The translations under genes and the position numbers were made by a program. Shown here one piece after another: positions 1-8,299 of a DNA stretch of 64,000 nt. How positions within the stretch are numbered: the stretch's first letter is position 1; each line of letters opens with the position of its first letter. Origin of the DNA: Bimuria novae-zelandiae CBS 107.79 (taxonomy: Eukaryota; Ascomycota; Dothideomycetes; Pleosporales; Didymosphaeriaceae); contig ML976675.1 of assembly GCA_010015655.1 (NCBI GenBank), positions 676,144 to 740,143 on the forward strand. The letters run 5' to 3'. The notes beneath the pieces are model-generated. The model saw only the letters and a program-made list of their open reading frames with translations, made no database searches and was not told the origin of the DNA.

Positions 1-636
1 AACAAAAACGTCTTCGAGGAGGCCTTTGGCAATCACGCTGTAAAGTTTCTCGGGATCCCTACAATGATTGACGACTACAATCGCCACAAGAGCGACGTTG
101 ATCGATTTGATCAGTGCAGAAGCTATTACTCCACGCAGCAGGTCAAGCATCGTACTTGGCGACCTCTACTCTACTTTCTACTCGATTTGAGCCTCAATAA
201 CGCGTATAGACTCTCCTCGTACTCCTCCGCCGTCCATACCAAACAATCGGGCCACAAGAAGTTCCTATACAAGCTTATAGAGCAGCTCTTTGAGCGTGGC
301 ACCAGCCTTTGCCACGGGTCAAAGAAGCGGGCAAGAGTCGACGACGTCGTCGTCACTGAGGAGAGCGCCCACAAGTCTATCAAGCTATTTGCAGAGGCAA
401 AGACTTGTGCTGTTTGTGCTACAACTGGGCGTAAGAGCAACAGCTCAGCGCCTTCAAGGATGCCTCTCAAGACGACTTCAGGCAACAGACGTACTCCGAG
501 GACGTTGTTTGGCTGCTCCGTCTGCAAGTTGCCTTTGTGTAGGCCAGAAGTACGCTCTGAGTGCTGGCAAGAGCACCTACGACGTCACCGAACGATCAAG
601 CAAGTTGACACGAAAATAAGCTCAAGTATCAAGTAA
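1..636 (+). CDS. piggyBac-like transposase, C-terminal part (5' end outside window)
   Basis: The frame is open from base 1 to a TAA at 634-636, so the gene starts upstream of the window; 211 residues are visible. Residues about 22-60 match the end of the piggyBac-type DDE domain (DDE_Tnp_1_7): a DDYNRHK stretch, then VDRFDQ (the VD-x-x-DQ motif that holds the last catalytic Asp in this family), SYYSTQQ, and WRPLLYFLLDLSLNNAY. The tail has Cys pairs (CAVC, CSVCKLPLC) followed by CWQEHLRRH, like the Cys-rich zinc-binding tail of PGBD-type transposases. The family cuts and pastes at TTAA. No stop codons or RIP-type damage are visible here, unlike most transposons in this window, so it may be recent, low-copy or domesticated. 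Terminal repeats were not found. Family assignment is firm; activity is unknown. Confidence 0.82.
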   Translation, partial: NKNVFEEAFGNHAVKFLGIPTMIDDYNRHKSDVDRFDQCRSYYSTQQVKHRTWRPLLYFLLDLSLNNAYRLSSYSSAVHTKQSGHKKFLYKLIEQLFERGTSLCHGSKKRARVDDVVVTEESAHKSIKLFAEAKTCAVCATTGRKSNSSAPSRMPLKTTSGNRRTPRTLFGCSVCKLPLCRPEVRSECWQEHLRRHRTIKQVDTKISSSIK

Positions 637-1378
637 TTCTATGTTAAAACCTCCAAGAATGCAATCTCTATACAAATTTGCCCTACAAGCTCATATTATT
701 TGGTTTTCATGCAGAGTCGGAGGGTTCATCCGATTGGCCACTTACATGTGGCCCGTGTACGGCAGATTCAGGCCCTGCGGGGGATACTAGGCACAGGACC
801 AGCTCACAGCATTTTTGCAGTGTCTCGCTTTCAGATGCGATACCTTGGTACAGCTTAGCGTCCTATGAGAAATTATGGTGTGATGCTCACATGCGAAGGA
901 GAGCTGAGGTAGAGCATGTGAAATTGGCCCAGCTCTCAGCCTCTATAACCCGTATCTTACCTTATATAATAACGTAATATTATGCTTATAGTTTTATGGA
1001 GATGTGTGGACTAAACATACACAGCTAGTATTAGAGATTTCTTTCGTAGGTTTGCATCGTCATCACCATTTACCTCGCCGCCTTGCTTCGTGAAATCGTC
1101 TCGGCCCTTCTGCCCTCACGGTCTCGACGGACAGGCCGCAGCTCATGGGCTGGGTCAATTCATCAGCTCACCACAGACATTGCAGCAGAACTATCCTTCA
1201 GCCGCTAAACGAGTCCTTAGCTATGTGAGACTCGCGGGGTTAAAGATACGAGACCCAGTATAAGGAGGTCTCCTGCACCATCTCATTTGTATCATTACTT
1301 CCGAATAGCAATTTAACAACCTTCAAGTATTTCGAGCTTACAGCACTCATCTACAGTCAATTCTACTCTACCTTCACG
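637..1378. other. Normal-composition intergenic DNA
   Basis: Balanced base composition without RIP decay. Short open frames occur, but none has recognisable features. It separates the transposase from the small secreted-protein gene and should contain the latter's promoter. Confidence 0.5.
1259..1264 (+). promoter_or_regulatory. TATA-like box upstream of the small secreted-protein gene
   Basis: TATAAG, 115 bp before the ATG at 1379. Position and sequence fit a core promoter element, but a single hexamer is weak evidence. Confidence 0.3.
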
Positions 1379-1616
1379 ATGCGATACTTCATTATCACCC
1401 TCCTAGCAACCTTAGTAGCAGCTTCGCCTCTCAGCACGAGGATAGAAGGCAGGAACTTCTGCTTGAGGATATGCGGGACGGAAGATCTTACTTGCCCGGA
1501 GGGATTTGTAAGTCTGCACTGCATTTTATAGTGGATAGGGAACGGGGACTAACTAGGTGCAGGGGAAGGAGCAGTTAGGTGAGTGCTACACGTGCTGCGG
1601 GATTGATCCTCGGTGA
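1379..1616 (+). CDS. Small secreted cysteine-rich protein (candidate effector), two exons
   Basis: Coding join is 1379-1507 and 1563-1616. The 55-bp intron (1508-1562) has donor GTAAGT, a CTAAC branch site at 1549-1553 and acceptor GTGCAG, all typical of filamentous ascomycetes, and the frame is kept. The product has 60 residues. Residues 1-15 form a classic signal peptide (MRYFIITLLATLVAA), with likely cleavage after Ala14 or Ala15. The mature part of about 45 residues has six Cys (28, 32, 39, 51, 54, 55; spacing C-x3-C-x6-C-x11-C-x2-CC), enough for three disulfides. This architecture is that of small secreted cysteine-rich proteins, many of which are effectors or antimicrobial peptides; no specific family is recognised. 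The gene lies about 200 bp from a RIP-decayed transposon cluster, a common setting for effectors. The gene call rests on signal peptide, intron signals and Cys pattern; the function is inferred. Confidence 0.68.
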
Positions 1617-1821
1617 AACCATCGGTGGTTTGCCGTCATGTGACATCCCTAGGCAGACACCGTGGAGCATATCATGGTTGCAGGCGTATTAGTTCACAGT
1701 GTCTGGTCCGTGCATGGAAGGGATTTGGGAACTTATCGAGACGATGCCGGCTCGTTGCCAGGCGGTTATTGATGCGCAGGAGGGGATACGAAATACTGAA
1801 CTTCGAGATGGTTTGAATGCT
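1617..1821. other. 3' flank of the secreted-protein gene
   Basis: Normal-composition DNA between the TGA of the secreted-protein gene and the transposon insertion at the TA at 1822-1823. An open frame covers most of it, but with no recognisable features. Confidence 0.4.
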
Positions 1822-1866
1822 TAACGTGTTTTACCCTGCCGAGACAGTCAGTGCGCCGCGACACTA

Positions 1867-4000
1867 GTGTTTCGCACCACCCAATGCACGCTACGGGCCA
1901 ATGCACGCGCTAGTACTTTACCCCTCAATTAACACCATATTTTCGCTGCCTTATAACTCAACCGATATGGATCCGATTAACAAAGTAATTAAAGAAATTA
2001 AATCCCTAGAGCTATGCGAAACTTTCTCTTACGCAACAATTACGAAAAAGTATGGTGTTATTCGTACAACGCTAATGCGCTGGCACAAAGGGATTACAGC
2101 CTTAAGAACAACACGTATCTCTAACACCCAAAAGCTCAACCTATAACAAGAGGCAGAGCTTGTAAAGTACATAGAAGGCCTTACAGCTCGTCGGCTACAA
2201 CCTACAAGGGAGATGGTACGAAATTTCGCCTCTACGATAGCAAAATAAGACGTAGGCTAGAACTAGGTTACCCGATTTATCGCCCGGCACAAGAATAATA
2301 TTAAATCACACTAGACTGCTGGAATAGACCGTGACCAACATAGAGCTAATTTAGGGGATAAATATTAGCAATTCTTTCAACTTCTGCATGACAAGATAGA
2401 GGAATACAAGATACAGCCTTAGCACTTATATAATATGGATAAGAAAGGCTTCCTTACTAGGATCATTGGAAGAAGCAAAAGGATCTTTAGTAAAGCAATA
2501 TAGGATAGAAAGGAAGTAAGAGAAGCTCTTCAAGATAGGAATTAAGAGTGGATAACCTTATTAGCATGTATATGTAGTAATGGATCCTCTCTCCCGCCCG
2601 GGCTTCTTTTTGCCTTAGCCAACTTATCTATCTAATCCTCTTGGGTAGAAGGCGTACGAGCAGGAAAACATAAGGCCTTTATTAGCTCATCTCTAAATGG
2701 ATAGAGCAACAATGATATAGGCCTTGCATGGCTAGAACAGGTGTTTAATCGATACACTAAAGAGAAGGCTTAAAAGGATAGACGCGCATGGAGGTTACTT
2801 ATCCTAGATAGCTATAGATCTCACATCACAATAGATTTTATCAACTACTGCAACTAGAATTAAATTCTACTTATAGTATTTCCTCCTTATTTAACTTACA
2901 GGCTTTAACCACTAGATATAGTAATATTTAAGCCTCTCTTAATAGACTACTCTAACGCGCTTACAAAACACCTCTATAACGCCTAAGGACTAGTCCTAAT
3001 AGTTAAAGGAGACTTCTTTCCTCTATTCTAGCAGGCCTAGACCTCTTCCTTTAGAGAAGAGCTTATTCTTAAAGCTTTTAAGGCCACTAGTATATAGCCA
3101 ACTAACAAAGAGGTTATCCTTAAGAAATTCATTAAATCAACTCCAGAACCTTAAGATTCACGAGAGAGCTCTACCTTAGTACTTAGTAAGAAGGACTAGC
3201 ATAAAATCGAAACTATTATACGGTCTTAAGTTAAAGATTAGAGTAGTAAAGACGTTTAGAAGCTTTAACGTTCACTCTACTATATTATAGTTTAAAATAA
3301 CCTTCTCTATACTAAAGTAGAAGGCCTGCGGCAGGCTGTTTTATTAATAAGGAAACATAAGAAGAAGAGCAAGACTCTTAACCTTTAATAGAGAAAGGAA
3401 TACTATGGTGGTGTAGTGTTCTAGTCACCTTTAAAGATAAGGGAGGCCCGGTTCCGTAAGAGGATTAAGAAATAAGAAGAAAAAGAGTAATAACTTAAGA
3501 GAGCTTGTACGAAGATAGAGAAGGCTTAACAAAAGGTCCTTAAGCTTTAAGAGAAAGAAGAAAGAGAAAGGTTAAGAGTTAAGAAGAAAGAGGAAAGGGA
3601 AAGAATTAAGGCTAAGAAATAGGCTACTCGGGAACGTTAAAGAATTAAGAAAGATAACTCTAAGAAGGCTATACAACCTTCCTAAAAGGGAAAGAGAAAG
3701 GCCCTAAAGCCTCTCTTAAAATAATAGAAGAAAAAGGCCTAGGTTTAGGTTATTATAGAGGTTAAGGATGCGGAGACCTAGAATCCTTTACACGTAATCA
3801 CGACCCAGGGTGGCCGCAACATTAAGCTTCCGTTAAAATTTAAATAGTACATCTTTTTCGCAGCAGTTTGTTTAGTTATATAATAAATTATTAGAATAAT
3901 TCAGCTATCGTGCATGGTTCAGAAACTTATTATTATTATAAGAGTGATTTGGTGTTCCGCGTGCATTGGCCCGTAGCGTGCATTGGGTGGTGCGAAACAC
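1867..4000 (+). mobile_element. pogo/Fot1-type DNA transposon (inner copy), RIP-decayed
   Basis: A 2,134-bp element with perfect 43-bp terminal inverted repeats (1867-1909 and 3958-4000) beginning GTGTTTCGCACCACCC. It is flanked by a TA duplication (1865-1866 and 4001-4002). The target TA lies inside the left terminal repeat of the outer element. Joining the sequence before 1865 to that after 4000 restores a match to the outer element's right repeat, which proves a later insertion. Terminal repeats kept without a mismatch alongside a badly decayed coding region suggest that RIP hit the interior harder. Confidence 0.88.
1967..3870 (+). pseudogene. pogo-type DDE transposase of the inner element, RIP-inactivated
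   Basis: The frame begins MDPINKVIKEI at 1967. The N-terminal part is a psq-type helix-turn-helix (ETFSYATITKKYGVIRTTLM) followed by a CENP-B-like segment (KLNLxQEAELVKYIEGL). The DDE domain still shows YNMDKKGF (first Asp), ILDSYRSHITIDF (second Asp) and PLDIVIFKPL (third Asp). The C-terminal part is very rich in Lys, Glu and Arg, typical of a coiled coil. Dozens of TAA/TAG codons interrupt the frame, mainly where Gln or Trp is expected, as CpA-to-TpA RIP predicts. Transposition by this protein is not possible as it stands. Confidence 0.8.
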
Positions 4001-4059
4001 TAACGCGCCACCCCAACAGATGTAGCACCTCAACTTTGACGCGCCGCATCTCCACCAAT

Positions 4060-5990
4060 ATGGATCCGATTGAGGCTGCAATCATCGCTATCGACTCACG
4101 AGAACCTGGAGAAACTTTCTCATATAGAAAAATTACAGAAGAATTTAGTGTTGTGCGGTCAACATTAACGCGCCGGCATAGACGCGCCATGCAGGCGCGT
4201 ACATAGCTACTACAAACTCACCAAAATCTTAACTAACAACAAGAATCTAAGCTCCTATAGTATATATAGCGTCTTACTTAGAAAGGTCTACCCCCTACGC
4301 GTTAGATAATCTAAAACTTTGCATTAATTATTACTAAAAAGGATATCTTTATACGATAGGTTAATCACTTTATTAGGCGCCACCCTAACTCCCTAATCTC
4401 GCGATGGACGACTAGGCTAGATAGTAATTGCTACAACGCTAATTTAGGCGCAAGATATAGGCTCTACTTTAAGCTTCTATATAAGAAAATTATGAAGTAT
4501 AGCATAGAGCCTTAGCATACCTATAATATGGACGAAAAAGGCTTCCTACTCGGCATCACCGGCAGGTCAAAAAGGATCTTCGACAGGCCTATATATAAGA
4601 GTCGCCAAGTGAGGCAATCTATTCAGGATGGTAGTCGTGAGTGGATCTCGCTCATCGCATGTATATGCGCCGATGGATCTACTGTTAATCTATTACTAAT
4701 CTATCGATCTGACGCTGAGACTCTATAATTAAGCTAGGTTAAGGAAATTAACGTTAATTCTTATAGAGTCTTTATTATCTTATTAACCTCTAGATGGTTA
4801 AACAACGAGATAGGGCTTTAATGGCTAAAACAGGTGTTTAATCGCTGTACTAAGGAGAAGGCTTAACGATAGTAGCGACTCCTAGTCCTTAATAGGCATA
4901 GATCTCACGTTACTATAGATTTTATTGACTACTGTGATTAGAAAAAGATCCTCCTTGCGATATTTCCCCCTCACGCCACTCATACGCTACAGCCTCTAGA
5001 CGTTTATGTGTTTAAGTCTCTTTCTGCCGCCTACTCCGACGAGCTCTCCGCATACCTATATAGGAGTTAGGGGCTATTAATAATTACTAAAAGAGACTTC
5101 TTTACACTATTCTAGAGGGCCTAGACAACGTTAGTTACGCTGTAATTAATTACTAAAGCTTTTAAGTATATAGGTATCTCGCCGCTAGATCCTACACTAA
5201 CCCTTAGTTAATTTAATAAAGATAAGTCTCTAAAATAAAAATTATGCAAAAGCTCTACTTTAGCACTTAGCGCGTCTAATTAGTGCAAAATTAATTAGCT
5301 TTTAAAGGTTGTTGTTAATATAGGGGGAGGTGATAAGGCCAAGAAGCTAAGTCGCACTATACACTTAATTTCTATATAGAAGCAGCTCCTAGAGCATGAG
5401 AATTAGGGGCTACGAGAAGCCCTTATAAACCAGAAACAGCGTTAAATAAAGGGCAGGACTCTACCTTTTAAGCAGCTAGATAAGTAGTATAGAAGATCTG
5501 TTTTCTAGTTACCTGCCCGCGTACAGAGGGCGCGCGATTCTCTTAGCTAATAAAAGGCTAAAAAGTAATAACTACAACTCCAGAAAAGTGAGCAGAGAGA
5601 GATCCAGATAGTAAATAGGTAGCTTAAAGCTTATCTACTATAGGAGAAGCGTGTTACGCGTGTAGTAGCTAAAAATACGCGCGCTAAGGAGAAAGCTAAT
5701 TTAGCTACTAAGTAATACCTCTATTAACAGGCTTGCAAGGCTTAATAATAACTTTAAAAATATCTTAAAATTGCTAAAAAGGGAAGCCAGAATGCTTTAA
5801 AAGCTACTTATATAATTATAAAAAGGAAGAAGCCTACGCCGGCATCTATACGCGTTAATATAGTAATATTTATGCTATTAGCGCCAGCATCGCGTAGTAG
5901 CCAAATAATTAGAATACTAAGTAGATATCTATAATTTAACTAGTTAGTAATCTTCTATAGCTCTATAAAATCTTAACTCTAGAAAATTTC
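4060..5990 (+). pseudogene. pogo-type DDE transposase of the outer element, RIP-inactivated
   Basis: Starts MDPIEAAIIAIDS at 4060 with the same psq-type helix-turn-helix (ETFSYRKITEEFSVVRSTLT) as the inner copy, so the two elements are related but distinct subfamilies. A 66-codon open stretch at 4528-4728 holds the first catalytic block (MDEKGFLLGITGRSKRIF, first Asp). The second block reads VLNRHRSHVTIDF: the catalytic Asp has become Asn, as GAT-to-AAT RIP would do. The third block, LQPLDVYVFKSL, is kept. Many TAA/TAG stops follow. The C-terminal part again looks like a charged coiled coil. Confidence 0.78.
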
Positions 5991-6125
5991 GCGATAAAAG
6001 CTTTTGTGTAAAACTCTATAGCCTCATGTTACTGGCTGCGGTGCTGGTGTTAGGGTGGCGCGTTAGTGTCGCGGCGCACTAACTGTCTCGGCAGGGTAAT
6101 GCGCACTCGCTTGTAAAACACGTTA

Positions 6126-6425
6126 ATCACTATAAAACGTATGAAATATTAGAAGTAGCAAAATCTACGCACGAACCAAGCACTATGAACCATTACGCCA
6201 TTAACTATAGTAGAGGAAACGGCAGCACTTGCACCTACCATGGCCTTGTTGATCGAGAAGTACCTTCTTGTACCGTAGAAAATCACGTGCCTAGGTCAAT
6301 TGCACCTAACAGGATGCGTAAGGTGGGGTGCCAAGGTTTTTGGAAATGGGTGGGGTAGAATTGGTGTTGCAGCCGTGTTCGAGGTGAAGCCGGTTTCGCT
6401 AGCGACTGTAGTAGCTAGTACCCTT
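6126..6425. other. Short remnant of normal-composition DNA
   Basis: GC-richer stretch directly right of the pogo insertion, with intact CpA sites; probably the continuation of the DNA at 1617-1821. It changes to strongly AT-rich RIP-type sequence near 6425. No gene is recognised. Confidence 0.45.
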
Positions 6426-7202
6426 TAATATTTATGAAAATTAACCTAAAATATATTAGAACTATATTTAAAATATATTTAATAATGTACTTAGCCTTAC
6501 GTTTACCCTCGCTTTTTATTATTAACCTGGTGAATTGGTACGGGTATTAGAGTATGTTAATGCTCAACCTAATGCTCAACCTGATGCTCAACCTGAGGCT
6601 AAACCTGAGGCTAAACCTGAGGCTAAACCTGAGGCTAAACCTGAGGCTAAACCTGAGGCTCAACCTGAGGCTCAACCTGAGACTGAGGTTCAACGCCAGG
6701 TTTAAGAAGCCCTAAATTTAAACTGTCTAAATGTGTTTAGAGCGCGTCTGAAACGTGTTTAGCGCGATCCTAAATAGCTTTTTAATATAATATATATAGA
6801 TTAAGTAGTAATAAGCTTTCTAACACTACTTTTACCTATCCTAATCTTTAAAACAGTCGTATAGGTATAGAGAATTTTTAGGTAGGTTATAAGATCGTCC
6901 TCGACTGAAAACTTTCTATTTTAGTTAAAACGTATTTAAACTTATTTTAAATAACTTATACTATATAAATATTTATCTTTCTTCTTAAATATTGCCTAAC
7001 AGAATACCTTTCATATAGGAATAATATATTCTTCCTTACTATTCTTTGCGAAAATATAATAATATAATGTAATTAAGGATAGCTAATATACTATTAATAT
7101 ACAGGCTAGAAAAATTCGAAACATATTATAATCGTGTTTGTGCAAGCATACAAACTCTTATAGGGCTAAAGCTTTAGCTATATTAGATATAGAGTAAGTA
7201 AG
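6426..7202. other. AT-rich RIP-type DNA left of the gypsy-1 element
   Basis: Strongly TpA-rich sequence. Apart from the 12-bp tandem repeat (6559-6678) no element ends or protein motifs were identified. Confidence 0.4.
6559..6678 (+). repeat. 12-bp minisatellite, about 10 units
   Basis: Ten head-to-tail 12-bp units, mainly GAGGCTAAACCT, with AATGCTCAACCT, GATGCTCAACCT and GAGGCTCAACCT variants at the ends. The unit length keeps frame, and on the plus strand it reads as Glu/Asn/Asp-Ala-Lys/Gln-Pro repeats inside a longer frame (PGELVRVLEYV before it, ETEVQRQV then TAA after it). It may be the low-complexity part of a decayed protein-coding gene. Confidence 0.75.
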
Positions 7203-7352
7203 AGGCTGGGTGCTCAAGGAGCCAAAGGTGCTAAAAGAATACTTGTAAATTTAATAGAGAGTCCGAAGTTAAGCTTTAGGCATTAAACTTATATATCTAG
7301 GGTTTATATAACTAAAGGTTAAGAATCTAAGGTAATAATTAGGCGTAGCTTA
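7203..7352 (-). repeat. gypsy-1 3' LTR (left copy)
   Basis: 150-bp direct repeat of 20292-20441, differing mostly by C/T and G/A transitions. On the minus strand it begins TAAGCTACGCC where the other copy reads TGGGCTACGCC. This copy is the more RIP-altered of the two. Confidence 0.7.
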
Positions 7353-7638
7353 TTATATACCTGCCTTTCCTTTATTAAGGGTAAAGAAAAATCTCTACGT
7401 CTTATCTTACTTATATAGCTTTATAATTATTTTATTATCTACTTAAAATCTTCTTACTATTATAAACCTTTTACTAGTTCTATTCTTACGTGTCTAATTT
7501 TATATCCTTATTATAAGTAATTACTATAGTAGTGTGTTCGCGCTAGTGTGTTTACTTATTATTATATATATAAAATTACTTCTTGCTTAGCTTTTAGGCC
7601 TTACTTTTTTATACTCTTTCTTTTCTTAGCTTAATTTT

Positions 7639-7938
7639 ATATACTATAACGTCTTACTTTTAGCCTAGTCTCCTCTAACTTCGCGATCTAATTCCTCTCT
7701 TTATTTTAATAAGATAGCTAGCCCTTTACGTAATAGCTATATAGTAAGGACTCTTAAGCGTTAAAGGCGTGCCGCTAATTCTAATAATAATATAAAGAAA
7801 GATCCGTTTTTATTATAGGTACTTAGCTACTAACTTAAAAAGACTAAACTTTTTTAAAATAAAACTACTATTTTTAACGCTAGCATAATCCTTCTTAGCT
7901 AGCTTATTAAGAAGTTTAGTCCTTTTAAAGCTTACGAA
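7639..7938 (+). pseudogene. Antisense reading frame in gypsy-1, upstream exon-like part
   Basis: A plus-strand frame opposite to gag-pol, interrupted only by TAA/TAG codons that could be former Gln codons. It reads, for example, SNSSLYFNKIASPLRNSY, RRAANSNNNIKKDPFLL and SPFKAYE. At 7939 a perfect donor GTAAGT follows a complete codon. The matching acceptor appears to be at 14121-14122, beyond the inserted copia element. The product is basic and Ser/Asn-rich with no family recognised. Chance is not excluded, since other frames here have only somewhat more stops. Confidence 0.3.
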
Positions 7939-8048
7939 GTAAGTTCTAGACTTTTTTTTTTTTTTTTACACTTTTTTTTACATTTTCTTACTTTTTAACT
8001 TGCCTTTTTACTTTTCTAACCTCCTTTTTAATTTTTTATTAGCCTAGG

Positions 8049-8248
8049 TGTTGGTAGGCCTTTGTACGATCGTACGGGTGATAACAGTAACGAATGTCTT
8101 GTATATTGCTATTGGTATATTCTATCTATGAACGTGGGTGCTACGAAGGTATACATGGGCTCGGTGCGAGTTGGACCGAAGTAGGATTGAGGCGGTACGT
8201 TAGGCAGCATCAAGCAGCCTCAGGCGATAGGATATGTGTATACTAACA
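8049..8248 (-). repeat. copia-1 3' LTR
   Basis: 200 bp; aligned without gaps to 13669-13868, with differences of the RIP type (for example CGACA to TAACA at the end). Confidence 0.88.
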
Positions 8249-8299
8249 CTAGTAACCTTTTGTTATTATAGCACACTATTCTGTAGGTCGCTGCACAGA

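Larger units (their letters stand above)
1822..6125 (+). mobile_element. pogo/Fot1-type DNA transposon (outer copy), RIP-decayed, interrupted by a second copy
   Basis: Bounded by TA target duplications (1822-1823 and 6124-6125). The ends are inverted repeats. Read inward, both begin ACGTGTTTTA and then share ACCCTGCCGAGACAG, GTGCGCCGCGACAC and ACGCGCCACCC. The left repeat lacks 17 bp present in the right one (just after ACGTGTTTTA) and is split at an internal TA by the inner element (1867-4000). Without that insertion the element is about 2.16 kb, the usual size for this group. It carries one transposase frame on the plus strand, full of RIP-type stops. Presumed dead. Confidence 0.85.

Noticed and set aside
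6559..6678. CRISPR-like array
   Set aside because: Units are contiguous 12-mers without spacers, in a fungal genome.
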